The translations under genes were made by a program, and so were the position numbers. The notes beneath the pieces are model-generated. The model did not search any database. It was not told the DNA's origin and saw nothing but the letters and a program-made list of their open reading frames with translations. Below, piece by piece: positions 23,678 to 35,664 of a stretch of DNA of 64,000 nucleotides. Positions within the stretch are counted from its first letter, which is position 1, and each line of letters starts with the position of its first letter. This stretch comes from Fasciola hepatica. Lineage: Eukaryota > Platyhelminthes > Trematoda > Plagiorchiida > Fasciolidae. The stretch covers positions 1,012,001 through 1,076,000 of the forward strand of contig CANUEZ040000167.1 in assembly GCA_948099385.1 (NCBI GenBank), given 5' to 3'.

Positions 23678-26021
23678 TGATACCAGCCCATCATTCCGTC
23701 GCTAACTCATTGAGCCTGCTCTTCAGGGTCCCCCGCAATCTGCTAGACCACTCCGTCTCTACGTCTCCTTGATCTCAACCGACATCACCTGTTCAAGTCC
23801 CGCCGGTGCGGGGCGCGAACGGATCCCCCGCCTTGGCCGGTGCACATCGGGCGTGCAGGATGTCTGCAGTGATGTGCGGGTGCAACTAGGTTGGTGGATC
23901 GCATCTCCTGCCTTCAGAAGTGGCCTTTCAGGTTGGGTATCCACCCAACAGCACCGGTTGCGAATTGAAAAAAGGAAAGCAATTCATATACTCAAAACGC
24001 CGCAAAAATGCTGCTGTCTCCTCCAGCTAACATGGACTCCCCATCGTGCTTGTTTCCGGATTCGCCTTCATAACCTACCGCTTTCTTGCCCGGCAAAATT
24101 TGCTTTCTTTGGTGCATAATTATCGCATACTTAAAAACCCATCAACATTCTTGGCTCGTTATTCTTGGCCCACTTCCCGCAGTTTCAAGCTAAACTATTC
24201 ACCAGTCTTATTTGCAAACTTAACCACTCTCTAAGATAAAGCTCACCCCTTTTTGCTAATTTTACCGATATACTCGAGAACTAACGCATTTATTGCTGTC
24301 ACCAACTTCCGTACCACAATCTTCAGGCAGTATGTGACACTGCGAAATATATCTCTAGAGATTCCCGGTAATCAATGACTCTGTGTTTGTTTGCTTTCTC
24401 TGTTAGCCCCGCTGTTCGCCTACTTAGTGCTGTTGCATTGGAATGTCCTCATCTTGCAAGGTATCGTGTCCCACATATGCAAATCTGATAACCTCTTGTG
24501 CCGCAGAGTTCCGTTCTGTCGCCACAAAGTGGTCAACCTTCTGTATCAAACATAAACTGATAGTTTTCTATCCGCCACTTCATCGTTTTTGCCAGCTGTG
24601 TCCATCCTGTTGTTGCAGTTGAGCACCACGCACCGATTTATTGCTAGTTCCTAGTTTCGTGCTGATGCATTACATTCCTTTTTTCTGAAAGCAAAACAAC
24701 CCGCTCCAAGCCTACATGTTTTATCCGGTCACTTCATTCAACATCACTTTGGCAACCAGGGTCCAGTGTGTTGTCCGTTTTGTTTTACTACTGGCTCAAC
24801 CGACAACGGTCACTGAACTTCATATTTGTAATCCTCGACTGGTTTTCTTGTTCTTTATGTTTTATGCCGCTATTTTTTGTCCTCTTATTTTACATCGTAA
24901 ACCCCTCGTACATTGCAAAGTCCCACCGCTTGAATGCGTCTCCTTCAGAAATGTTTCTTTTTTGCGATATCCATGCATCCGTCAATCTAGTTTGGTTCTC
25001 CGACAGGACAGTCTTCCTTCTGTAGAATTTGTGTGATTCTTTACCATTCCCCACCCAATCCACACTTCGGCAGAATAACTACACCTTTCTCCGGCCGGAT
25101 CGACCACGTGACCTCGAATTTAAGTTCACCCGGCGGTACCAAAACAGTTGATTTGAATGCCTTCTCTTATATTCCATTGCGTTCAAATAATTGTACCATC
25201 CTCCTTTAACTTTCATCCAGTTTTCAAATATACTGTTTGACCTCGCGTTGCAGCATGCTTAGGAGTTATCTGGAACAAACTATTATTAATATTACTATTA
25301 TTATTAGAGGTGAACACAAACCACTGCCAACCCCCGCCTAAGATGCCCACTACAAACACAGGAAGGCCAGAGGAAACCCAACAAAATAATATATTTGCCA
25401 TTTTACCAGGGTAATCTGGCCTACTGCAAGGGTTTCACTCATCCACTTTGCCTTATTTTGATCCTAGGGTACACGGCATTCCGCTCGCCGATCCCTCTTT
25501 CTCGGAGCTCCATCTTTCTTTCACCAGTTACGAAGTCCCAACGTTAGATGATGCACACTAACTGCCACGAAAATTATCTCACCTTTTCTGTGGGAACCAT
25601 TCATTTTCGTACCCACAAATCAATGAAAACTGGTATTCCCCCACTCATCTTCATGAAAATCTTACCTGTCTTTTTGCGTCTTTACCAGTTATCCCTTTAA
25701 ATGAATTCAAGTGTGCATCAGTGACCAGCTTCTTGCATCATCTGTGTGAACATCAAATTTTCTGCTCCCTAAGACAATGCTCCTCTTGGATTCAGTCAGT
25801 TCCTTACTACTGTCCCAGCTGACTCGAAGTTGAGCCACAATTACCGTGTACTCAGTTGCCACTTTACCTCATTCAAACTGTCCTAAGCCTCTTTCCTCTG
25901 TTGCTATAATGTGCGACTCTTCTAAAATTTGAGAATTTTTCATCTTCCTGAGTGGTACTGTAAACCCTGATCATGATTTCACGCGTGACTCTCGGCAACC
26001 GCCGAGAAATATACCATTACT
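23678..26021 (+). mobile_element. NL1 3' segment inserted in NL2 RT
   Basis: This 2.3-kb plus-strand segment ends with GAGAAATATACCATTACTAC, the NL1 terminus. From about 25,300 it matches the NL1-a 3' region (12,660-13,930) block by block. It splits the NL2 RT between the YRPIS motif (ending near 26,022) and the following KCFERII helix (23,677). It contains no ORF2 residue I can identify, so it is a 5'-truncated copy or a stand-alone 3'-region element. The first 270 bp are unusually GC-rich and may be something else. Confidence 0.75.
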
Positions 26022-27243
26022 ACTTATGGGTCTGTAACTAGAAGCAAGATGTCCATCAACCTTCTGATAGATGGATGCGATGACTGCCTTGTTCCAGCTA
26101 CTGGAGAAAGCTCCGTCTTCGAAATATTGTTGAAAAAGAGGGCATAAGAAGCAGCTAGTTTCCGCGGTTTCCCTGAGAAAGTCGGGGTGGATTAAGTCAG
26201 GACCTACGGAGCAGTATTGGTTTAGCCGTTGAAATTCTTGTGCGACTGCACCAATGGGAATAGTGATGTGGCTTATGGTAGTGACCAATGATATCGGGTT
26301 CATTGTAGGGTGGGATGATATGAGTAAGGAGTTAAAGACTGAACAAAAGCAGGAGCTGAAGCCTCGACCACTTGGCTGGGTAAAGTGACTGGAGATACGG
26401 CACTGTCTTTGCGAGCAAGTGGCGTCGGAGCTGTGCGCCTTGGACGGCGCATGTGCCGAAAGATAAACGCCTCATTGGTCCTTTCTCTAGCATGTACAGA
26501 TCGTTGGACTGCATTCTGACAGGACCTAGTCTTGTCTTTGTGTATGCCGCTGATAATTCCGAAATCTCCTGCATCGTGGGCAGGACCTGTTGCTTCATAT
26601 CTAGAAAAGAAACCTGTGCGTTTGTCTGGAACGCGCCCAATGGGGCGAGGGCTGGGCCTCCCACCGGTCTGTGTAAGACTCATTCTGGAGATGAACATCC
26701 CATCAGCTAGAGAGATCAACTCTCTGAGATTCTCTGTCATCTCATCAGCGGAGTTACCTAGGTTAGCTGAATTTAGCTGGAGGCGAATAAAAGCACAGAC
26801 TCGGCCAAAATTGGTCCTTTTGAGGGATCCCAAAGTTTTGATTACTTAGAGCAGAATAGGTCATTTCGCAATATAATCGAATTCAATGAGAATGTGATCA
26901 CTTTTGCCGAGAGGCTGCAAGTAGCGCACCACATCTATTTGGAACAACTCTGCTGATGATCAGGTCTAGTACGGACGGGGTGTGTCCCGTGCGATACCTA
27001 GTCGGATCTTCTATGTTCTGTACACATGAATCCTGGAGCGTGAGATCTGGGAGGGATTTACCGAAGGTGACACCAGGGGCATCAGTTCTTTGCCAGTCGA
27101 TACTGGGTGAGTTGAAGCCATCAGTGACTAACAGATGGATGAAGTGTGTGTAGCTTTTCAGGAAGACTAATAAGTCTGTGAGGCTTAGGCTATCAACTGA
27201 ATTGCATGCGGGAGGGCGATAGACTACACCAAGCAGCAGGGTG
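26022..27243 (-). pseudogene. NL2 ORF2, endonuclease C-half and RT start
   Basis: From 27,243 downward the frame gives LLLGVVYRPPACNS (the YRPP site), VTDGFNSPSIDWQ (the GDFN site changed to DGFN) and PSVLDLIISRVV, all typical of apurinic-like endonucleases of non-LTR elements. A decayed linker follows. From 26,303 the RT fingers appear: GPDLIHPDFLRE, WNKAVIASIYQK and SSYRPIS, where the reading meets the insertion at 26,021. Stops and frame changes occur near 26,900 and 26,830. The first 54 nt of the long frame start inside the BP-C LTR and are not NL2. Confidence 0.85.
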
Positions 27244-27667
27244 TGTAGTCCAGCCGCCGGAACGTTCGAGCGACGCATAGCAACCAATTTCGACACAATT
27301 CAAAACAAAGTCGATTCCAGATAGCTACGGCACTATATACAACAAATTAATTAATCTTACAATAATCAAACCTCAATAGTATTCCTTCTGGGCGCTTTCG
27401 CTCCAAATTGGACAACAAATCAACAACTGCAGCTGGGTTACAGCAAAAAATTAGATACAGAAGTTGAGATTGCCAAATACAGTCACAACGAAATTCAAGC
27501 TGAGCGACTCTCGCTCGAGGCAACGGTAGGAGTCCGGTTTGTGACAAAGATTTGGATAAATAAAACAAACAATCGGAATTCCAGCAAAGATAGTTCATAC
27601 GAATGATGAATGTCGTTTGTAATATGGATGCTAACGCACAGAACGGGGTTTCCTGAACTCCTTTACA
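27244..27667 (-). repeat. BP-C 3' LTR (424 bp)
   Basis: It aligns end to end with 36,219-36,642. On the minus strand it begins TGTAAAGGAG and ends GGACTACA. GGGTG follows as the target duplication. An 83-codon frame inside it (27,347-27,598) is repeated in the 5' LTR and is not a gene. Confidence 0.92.
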
Positions 27668-27690
27668 CCGGCCCCCAAAATCCTACCCGG
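27668..27690 (-). promoter_or_regulatory. purine-rich motif before the BP-C 3' LTR
   Basis: The minus strand reads GGATTTTGGGGGCCGG directly before the LTR. It is shared with BP-A, BP-B and BP-C2 and is the likely plus-strand primer site. Confidence 0.65.
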
Positions 27691-27757
27691 ATTTTTCTCC
27701 TGCACCGCTAGATGTGGTCGGCCTCATGCATCGGCTCGCCCTACGGTTCCCCAATAC

Positions 27758-28325
27758 CTAAAACTTATCACCGTCAATAGCAGCTCCCAGTCGGTCAAGT
27801 GGATCAACCCTCAGTGGTCCCTCCCGTTTCGGCAGATCCGAAGACCCGCCTTCCACTTGGGGAGGGTTGGCCTCTGAACTTACACCATCAGTGTCCGGTT
27901 CGCCCTCAATAAGACAAATCTTTCTAATATCACGGAGCACTAATCCTTCATTAGTTCGCACTGTTGCCATTCGCACCAAACCATCGTCCGAAACTGAGAT
28001 GCTTTCGATGATTCCTATCGGCCACCGGCGACGCGGCAAAGCCTCCGAAACTAGTAGCACTACATCACCCGATCTAAAGTTGCGTTCTTGAGTTATCCAC
28101 TTCTGCCGTTGTTGTAATGGTGGAAGATATGTCCTGATCCATCTCTTTCAAAACACATATGTTAGGTAGTTTGCCTGCCTCCACTGACGAACCAGTCTAT
28201 CGCGCAACGAATCCGTCGGAATATCCCGGGGGTTCGCCCTTAGGATAAGTAGGTCATTGGGCGTGAGCACTGGCAGATCACGACAGTCCGAGGTCACATC
28301 ATACACCGTAGTTGCCATCACCTAA
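27758..28325 (-). pseudogene. BP-C integrase C-terminal domain
   Basis: The end of the Pol polyprotein reads MLLVSEALPRRRWPIGIIES and continues to GAAIDGDKF, with a stop at 27,758. Upstream, other frames give CRDLPVLTPNDLLIL and LRDRLVRQWRQANYL. Together they make the DUF5641-like domain that follows the integrase core in BEL/Pao elements. Frame changes occur near 28,140. The core lies beyond the insertion at 28,326-31,242. Confidence 0.85.
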
Positions 28326-30449
28326 GCGTAAACCTACCAGGTCACAATGCCTAAACACAGTAACTCTCATGCTTAAGGCCAGTGCATCAGAAGTCGTATT
28401 TGATTATGTGAAATATCACTGGAAGCATGAAGGTAGTCTTTAAACATTCCCAGTGCTGTCTTTACTTAGTCTTCGCCTTTGTATCTAACCAAAGACGTAG
28501 CACCTGTCAGACTCTTCAACCTCCATCTAGTGGTCACCATTATTCACTCACAGCTCAACTACCGTCCCTGTCACAGAACTCTAGCAGCTTCCATGACTGG
28601 CCTAAACAACATTTGATACTTAGCCAGCAAAACTACAAACCATCTGTGGATCATCCCGACGAATCACGTTGTTGGTGCTGCAAGTTGTACCCCATCTTTG
28701 TGCAGACTGGCTTTTTGTTGAACATAAACCCCATTGAATAATCGCAGGCTGTGGTTTACTCTACCTCCCCCTGCATTTTTTCCCCATGTAAACGGCATGA
28801 GGGTTCTGACTTCACAGATAAGGCGAGTGTTAGCGCGGCACTTCTGCAAACATTTCTGGCCGTGATGGTCTCCCTGCATAGAGTCGACCACCAATAAGAC
28901 ATGACCACCAAAAAGTAGAGATTGGCATAAAAAAGTGAGAAAAAATACCCCACTGTTTTGTCTTCCAGGCACACCAGCCTTGCCACTTGTGACTCATGTC
29001 TCCGGGTTGCAGTGTTGCTACGGATAGACTGGTTTGGTTGGCCTATTCCCGACGCGGCTTGTAACATGAGGACCATGTTTCGGCCGGGGCGTGGGAGCTG
29101 TGGTCGCCCACCAAAAGCAGCTCCGCCTTCTCTGACCGCCAGATACCTGACTGTGATGAACCCATTAAAAAAAGAATAATAAGAACGTCTAAAAAAGTGT
29201 GGATCATTCTTGGAGCGCCACGTGCTGGATTCCAGTAGTTGTGTATCGTGCTACCTCCCTACCTGAAGCAGGCCCTTGTGCCGCCTACCATGAGCACCGA
29301 ATGTAGACCGTTAGAGTTTGCTTCCCTGACGAAAATTTGGACCCATCTCATTCCCATTTCTCACGGCTCTCCGAAACCAGTCCTCAGATGGGTGTTTTCC
29401 TGCTTTGCAATACGATAACGACGAAAAGGACACCGCGATAACCATGCAATCATGTCTACATCCGATTTTCTTGATCATTCTCGAGCAAATCTCAGTACGA
29501 TAAAACCATCGAGTAAGAGCATAGAGGAACTCACGTTAACGTTCCAAGGCACGTGACCGATTGCCTCCAATGTATCTCCTCTGTCACCCCAATAGTTTCT
29601 TCTACTTCAAGGCTCCTCAGAAACTACCCAGTATAGAATAACCACTATGCTGGAAGAGACAGTAACAGCATAGGGCCACGCTAACAGTGTGCCAGTCTCA
29701 TTCGTTCACAGTCTGTTATTTCAAACCTATCATATCGCTTCGTTGCCAAACTGCTTTCTGCGTAAGCAAACGGTACTGGGGCTTATCATTTCTAACTGCT
29801 CTAAACCGTGAGACCCTAGGCCTTTCATTAGTATCCGAGCGATGCCATGCCAACGTGCAAAATCATAAATCCTTTGGGATGCATACACCGTTACCAAACT
29901 AGTGCACGCAACTTCGTTAGCCTGCAGCAGTATGGCACAAATCCACTGCGAGCCTATTTTTACTTAGAATGTGGAGTAGATGCCACTGACTGCTCAAATG
30001 AAACTTCATCAATGCTTCACTCACACAGACCTAACCAGTCCATTATCTATTGTCTTCACATATCATCATAACCCACAGCTGGAACCACGTCCAGACTGCA
30101 ACCCCCCTTTTATTTCAGGTCTGTTGTCTCCCACTATCGCAGTCACCAAACCGGATAACCAAGGATGCTACTTTGACTCGTACGGACAGAGACTCAAGTA
30201 GAACCTACCATAGCAACTGGGACCGAAATCAAGCCACCCGACAGGAAATACTCCCAATGGCTTATCAGAACATTCAGCTTTTTCTAAAGCAACCAACACA
30301 CATTCCAGTTCATGCGCATCCTGCTAATATACCGCCACACTCAGCTGATTGACCGACACATACTTTGCTCTGCTAGACGAAACATACCCATATGATGTCG
30401 TACGTCACCAGAAACGACGCTGAATATCACTGAAGGCAAATGCGTCAAC

Positions 30450-30466
30450 ATATATATATATATATT
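30450..30466 (+). repeat. AT dinucleotide microsatellite
   Basis: A short (AT)n tract lies inside the NL1 3' segment. The homologous place in the copy at 62,614-63,755 has a degenerate version near 63,358. Confidence 0.7.
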
Positions 30467-31204
30467 TGTCAGTGAAACAGCATATTACCGCTCAAGTCCA
30501 TGCGGAGATTTCCCACTTTATTATCCGTTACCACAGTCCACCTTTCCTCCGAACCGTAGCCGGTTGGAAATTGACTATCCACTTCTCGAGGACCCTCCAG
30601 TTGCGCTTCCTCATTTCTCATTTCTGAATGGTACATGTTACTGATCCTGAATCTAAACTCACCTTTTTAGGGACTGCTGTTTCTCCCACATCCACCAGTG
30701 TTCACTTTCACGAAATTGGTCTTGGCACCGTTTCGAAACTCATTCCATTTATTGAACTCTGGTAAATCCGTCATTCAGGGTCTGCATCGTCTTCATGGAT
30801 GGCTATCCTCTCCGCATCCGCCGACTTTCCCGAGAACACTTCTTTACATTTTTTTCCTTTTTTCCCTTCCTTTTCTTCTTGTTCAAAATTTACTCCATCT
30901 GCAGAACCTCAGTAAGCCTCCGTTTCCCCAGCTTGCATCATTCTCGTTCATAATGCGTCCTTGACACTGCGCTAACGGTTTTTCGATATCTCCACCGCCC
31001 AGCCCGAGTTCGAAACCGGTTTGAAACTGCCGCGCAAACCATTATTAAAAAGATCCATTCAAACTGTTGCTGGCTACGTCTAGCTATCGCTGATACTCTC
31101 GACTTTCATACTTTGAATTTGTGAGTATTCCACCTTATTGAGTAACGTGTCACACCATGATCATATGCTAGCGCGTGCGTCTCGACCATGGCCGAAAAAT
31201 ATAC

Positions 31205-31242
<38 letters not shown>
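31205..31242 (+). repeat. ATT microsatellite tail
   Basis: About twelve ATT units close the NL1 3' segment at its junction with the BP-C integrase. Confidence 0.9.
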
Positions 31243-31243
<1 letters not shown>

Positions 31244-32030
31244 AGGCACTAGCGGTCGTCCGTTTACTATCCGCTCACTTTCCGTAAGGAATGTCAATAA
31301 TATTTCGTCAGTCATCGGCTGCTCGTCACAAACTGAAGGAAGTACTCTTCTAACCGAGTGCACCATGATCTCCCATATGCCACCACGGTGGCTAGCATGT
31401 GGGGGGTTGAAATGCCACTGCACGCCCCGTTGCAACAACCTATCCGCAATCGTATCACTAGACCAGTTTCCCATTAGGTTCTTCAATCCCCTTTGAGCCC
31501 CAACAAAGTTTGTACCCTTATAATTAAAGATCTCAGACGGTGCCCCTCTCCTCAATATGAAAAGCAGCAATTTCATAATGAATGAATCCGTGCTTGGAGA
31601 ATAAGAAACTTCAATTTGTACCGCACGCATCTGTAGGCAGGTGAAGATGCATCCATATCGTTTCTCCATGCTGTGCCCATGTTTACCCGCAAATTGGCCA
31701 AAATAATCTATTCCGACGTATTTGAACGGAAACCAACCTTGTTGGACTCTAATGGCTGGTAGAGAAGCCATCGTCTGTTTGCCTACGACCGCCAAATGCT
31801 TCCGGCATTCCCAACATTCTCCAAGTACTCGCTTGACGGCAGCTCCTCCCTGTACAATCAAAAATGTTTTGCGAAGTTCCGCGAGTAACGAAGACGGTCC
31901 TGCGTGTTCTTCCATCGCGTGATACCATCGGATTATCGAGTCTGTTATCGGGTGAGTCTTGGGTAGTATCACCGGATGTTTCACACCCTGAAGCTGACTG
32001 GAGTAGTTCAGTCGTCCTCCAACACAAATA
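31243..32030 (-). pseudogene. BP-C integrase, zinc-binding and catalytic core
   Basis: The zinc-binding part shows WYHAMEEHAG and ECWECRK (HHCC type). The core shows VGIDYFG (first aspartate) and HRGGIWEIM (glutamate). The second aspartate, normally in SDNGTNF, is lost here because the site reads FNYKGTNFVGA. The domain ends at NGRPLVP, where the insertion begins. Integrase would insert element DNA into the genome, but this one lacks a catalytic residue and its C-terminus is displaced. The true upstream join to RNase H is near 32,030, where the frame shifts. Confidence 0.9.
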
Positions 32031-32037
32031 ATTCCAT

Positions 32038-32610
32038 TTAATAAAATTGGATCGAATTTAATGGGGTCCTGCTCATCGGAGATTTGTTAGTCCATAGGTT
32101 ATTGCTCCTGTCTCGTAGCCATTTTGGCTCTTCGCCATAGACCGTAACTTGTACAATCAGAATAACACTTTCTTCCGCTTTAGCAATGTCGTTTAACTTC
32201 AAAGGCCCAGTTGTCAATCCTAGATCCGTGCGCCCGCCTCTCATGACTGCGAAGTACATTTTGAAACGGGTTAACCACGCTACCGACTTCGGCAAGTGAA
32301 ACCAATTGGAGCGTTTAGCTAGAATTGCTTCCGTCCATGCATCCTGAAACACTGTGAGAACTGTACTCGAAGGCTGCTTCAAATCAACGTTTGATGGTGC
32401 TGCAGACACCGTAGGACTGGTTGGCCATGAAGTTTCATCGTTCATCAAGAATGTAGGACCTTCGAACCAGCAGCCGATATCACTCGGTGATGTTGTGCCT
32501 CTTGATGCCAAGTCTGCAGGGTTAGCCTCTGATCTGACATGACGCCACTGCCAGGGTTCCGACCACTGATGGATTTCAGCCAAACGGTTGGCAACGTACG
32601 TACTGAATCT
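32038..32610 (-). pseudogene. BP-C RNase H to integrase linker
   Basis: The frame continues RNase H after a one-base frame change near 32,610. LAEIHQWSEPWQWRHVRSEA and NPADLASRG are the usual downstream signature of BEL/Pao RNase H. The rest (WFHLPKSVAWLTRFKMYF and on) links to the integrase. It stops at 32,038. Confidence 0.85.
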
Positions 32611-33302
32611 CGTTTAGTGTTGTTTATGTAGTGCAAAACTATAGCAGAGTCCGTCCAGTAGTAGATCTTACCAAACTTGCCTCCAGTTTCTTCCATAAGA
32701 ATCCGAGAAACTCTAACGGCCAGTCTTGCTGCGGCTAACTCCAATCGAGGGATCGTTACGGTCTTCAGAGGAACTACCCTTGACTTGGAGAACAGTAGGG
32801 CACAGTAGGGGGCTATGTCCCTCGAGACCATTCTGGAATACGCAACCACCCCATAGCCAACTTCAGAAGCGTCACAAAATATATGAAGCTGTACACCTTC
32901 GTTCAGTGAGTCACCTCTAACAATAGAACGCCGAATTTTTAATGCGCATAGTTGTTCCATACTTCTTGACCACTCATTCCAGCATCGTAGGGGTTCTTCT
33001 CCAATTGGGTCGTCCCAACCAAGCTTCAAGCGACACAGTGATTGCAATAACACCTTGCTTGGCAGAATGAAAGGTGAAACCAACCTTAGTTGGCCGAACA
33101 CGGATGATACTATAGACAACAAGCCGCGCCTTGTTTGAGGTTTTTCAAGTGTTGCGAATGAAAACTGGAACGTGTCTTCTATTGCATTCCATGCTAACCC
33201 CAACGTCCTCTCCGGCACAGGCACGCAATCATCTATTTCCAAAGTGGGATGAGCCAGCTCAGATTTTGGTAAAATATCCAGCACTTCCTTAGGATTACAC
33301 AC
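32611..33302 (-). pseudogene. BP-C RT thumb and RNase H
   Basis: It begins VCNPKEVLDILPKSEL. The previous codon is TAG where BP-A has a tryptophan codon at the same motif (HLTKWVSN). The RT thumb contains RTLGLAWNAIEDTF and RRGLLSIVSSVFGQLRLVSP. RNase H shows IFCDASEVGYG and YWTDSAIVLHYI, which hold catalytic aspartates. RNase H removes the RNA template during reverse transcription. After INNTKR the frame shifts. Confidence 0.9.
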
Positions 33303-33827
33303 CTACTTATGAAGCCGAAATCCACCTCGTGATAGTAATTCACTCATCTGGATAGCAAAAACTCTTGCATTATCTGATGTCGGCAAAGGAGCGAAACAGT
33401 CGTCTACATAGAAGTTGTTATACACGGCCCTGGAGACGTAGTCCTCATACTGTCCTCCCCAGTCGTCTGCCGTGCGACGTAACGCAAAATTTTCATGAAA
33501 TGGGGAGAAAGTGGTACCAAACGGGTGGGTATTCATCTGATATTCAACAAGATTACCACCTAGTCGACCATTTTCCCACCAGAGGAACCTCAGTGCTCCT
33601 TTGTCTCTCGTCGGCACTCGAACCTGCATGTACATTTCTTCAATATCCACAGCCAACGCGACAGATTCCTTTTGAAAACGGAACAACACTCCAACTAAGC
33701 TTGTTGTCTTCTCTTGTCCCTGTAGCAAGTATTCATTCAAGGAGCGTCCCTGGAATGCAGCCGCACAGCCAAACACCACCCTCAACTTGCTAGGCTTTTT
33801 AGGGTTTGTAACTGCGTGGTGTGGTAA
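33303..33827 (-). pseudogene. BP-C reverse transcriptase palm
   Basis: It reads HHAVTNPKKPSKLRVVFGCA (fingers), ALAVDIEEMYMQV (motif A), MNTHPFGTTFSP (motif B) and NNFYVDDCFAPL (motif C, YVDD). The catalytic residues are kept. The palm is bounded by a TAA at 33,828 upstream and a TAG at 33,303 downstream. Both are in phase with the neighbouring frames, so simple nonsense mutations broke one Pol frame. Confidence 0.92.
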
Positions 33828-34301
33828 TTACCACTTTGGCTCAAAACCCATTTTTAGCTGTACATCGGGCATCAACTGGGCGTGGCCCTTGCGCACATAA
33901 CCCTCTATTATTGTAGAGTATTTGTCTAAGAATTCCGGGTAACGCGCAAACCTTTTTCTCAAGCCGTTCAATCTCTCTTTGGCCACAATATAGTTATTTG
34001 GAAGTCTTACGTCAGAATTCCTCCACGGAAGTGCAACTTCATAGTGTCCGTTCAATCAGGTTGTGGCATTGGAAACCATTCCAACAGCCTGTTTGTCTTT
34101 TAATGAAGGAGAGTTTTCCGATGCACACCCATCGCAGAAATCGGCGTTGTATAGTCGATCGATCTGTTCTGCTAAGGGGTCCATTCCCCTCTCAATGTGG
34201 TTTATTGTCCTCACAAAGCGTGGTTCCTGGTTTATCGGACCGAGAACAATCCATCCTAAAATCGTCAGCACAGCATAGGACTGTTTTCTTTTGCCGCATC
34301 T
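33828..34301 (-). pseudogene. BP-C protease-RT linker
   Basis: Two in-phase pieces (34,271-34,056 and 34,055-33,828) read LGWIVLGPINQ, then HYEVALPWRNSDVRLPNNYI and RKGHAQLMPD. These are the characteristic BEL/Pao sequences before the RT. They are separated by one TGA at 34,056, and a TAA at 34,302 lies before them. Confidence 0.88.
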
Positions 34302-35660
34302 TTACTCTAGTGCCCAATGTGCTTCTGGAACGTCGGCACCTAACAGGATTCGCACTCTCGAATCTTCCAGATTCTGCCTTTGGACGCAATATAGGTGAGG
34401 CCGGGATAAAATGTCCGCATCTGTACAGTAATGGACTGCTTGGATTGGTAACCTATCAACACAAAAAGCTCTCTCTACATTCACGAAATCATTCTCTGGC
34501 AATGAGTTTAGTCGCAGCCCCGTTATTCCCGAATTCCAAGCGGTAGTCCCATTTACGGTCGAAATCGAAAGTGAGGTCGGGGATGCCTTCAGGCCCACCA
34601 GCTCCATAATGTCTTTTTGTATTAGAGTCACATCAGACCCGCTGTCCAGCAGAGCATAGGTCTCCACAGAGCTCCCCGGTCCGTCTACTCTCACTGGTAG
34701 TACACCTAAACTGATCCAACATTCTGGCCTAAGAGTAGCCGCGCAATTATTGGTCCGCTGCCCAGGCTTTTTTGCAATGTCCGTACCCAGCTTATCCAGC
34801 TGCAGCCCTTGTGCTGTTTCCTGCGTGACTCGATCGGTACATTGCTTCTGTGCAACATGCAGTAGAGGGTGGTGCCGTTTCGGACAACCTGATGTTGAAC
34901 ATGGTTTGGAAACAGAACAGTCGCTAGACAGATGTCCACACTTGAGACACGAAAAGCAAGCCTTGATTTCTTTGATCAATGCCCAACGACCGGGTATATC
35001 TCGAGAAAGGAATCGCTGACATTCCTCAGGTGCGTGTATTTCATTACATACCAAACACCTATTAGCTGCGACCAACAAAGTACTACGCTGATTTGGCATG
35101 AACCGTGTCGCTTCTGGATGCGGGTTTTGTGCATAATTCCCCCAACTGGATGACCGCGAATACCCCTGGGCCTTACTATCGGCATCCAGTTTGCCAAACC
35201 TACTTCGGGCAATCCTTGCCTCACGAGACACTAGGTGCTGCAGATCTTGGAACCTCGGTTCGTCTCCTCTTCCCAAAGTATCATCAACGGTCCTAGCCCA
35301 CATGTCCTGGAGACGCGTTGGTAGCACTCGAGTGATACGTTCCATAGTCTGCAATGAGTTGAGGTCTGACATGCAATTCATCTGCGGGAGGGCAACTTCA
35401 CAGTTCAGCATTTTTAACGACAACTTGGTCAGGGCATCCGAATCTTCCACCAGAGGCTTCAAACCTTGCAGAAAGCCGTCGATCAGTGCACGAACCACTA
35501 CATGATCTTGTCCATACAGATCTTTTAGGATTTCCCTAGCCCTATTGTATGCCAGTGTTGGAGGCAACATAACATTCGGCAATCGCATCCCTTGCTTGTC
35601 CCTTACAGTGATGCATCAAATAAAGTAGGCGCTGGCCATCGTCTCAAACTCTACCTTCGA
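34302..35660 (-). pseudogene. BP-C Gag C-half, zinc knuckles and protease
   Basis: From about 35,660 the Gag (DUF1759-like) continues across two stops (TAA at 35,665-35,667 and a TGA shortly after) and a frameshift near 35,590. It then runs open for 428 codons. Zinc-binding cysteines and histidines are visible (CLVCNEIHAPEECQRF and CFSCLKCGHLSSDCSVSKPC). The retroviral-type aspartic protease (DUF1758-like) has YALLDSGSDVTLIQK with the catalytic DSGS. It ends GADVPEAHWALE at an in-phase TAA. The protease would cut Gag-Pol into working parts. Confidence 0.92.
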
Positions 35661-35664
35661 CGTA

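Larger units (their letters stand above)
28326..31242 (+). mobile_element. NL1 3' segment inserted in BP-C integrase
   Basis: This 2.9-kb plus-strand segment ends in the NL1 terminus GCCGAAAAATATACCATT and about a dozen ATT units. It matches the minus-strand segment at 62,614-63,755, including the block around 30,490-30,560 against 63,250-63,330. It separates the integrase RPLVP motif (31,243) from the C-terminal domain (28,325). The host frame runs into the ATT repeat as a row of isoleucine codons. The bases TTA are present at both junctions and could be a minimal target duplication. Confidence 0.8.

Noticed and set aside
23785..23860. possible tRNA (GTTCAAGTCC B-box-like word)
   Set aside because: No acceptor or anticodon stems can be drawn around it and no A box is placed correctly.
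27347..27598. 83-codon minus-strand frame repeated at 36,322-36,573
   Set aside because: It is internal to the BP-C LTRs, on the element strand, with no domain and a start unrelated to Gag.
31205..31242. row of isoleucine codons extending the BP-C integrase
   Set aside because: It is the ATT tail of the inserted NL1 segment read through by the open frame, not part of the protein.
33365..33793. 142-codon plus-strand frame
   Set aside because: Antisense shadow of the BP-C RT palm with YVDD on the minus strand.
33998..34546. 182-codon plus-strand frame
   Set aside because: Antisense to the BP-C protease region. No domain.
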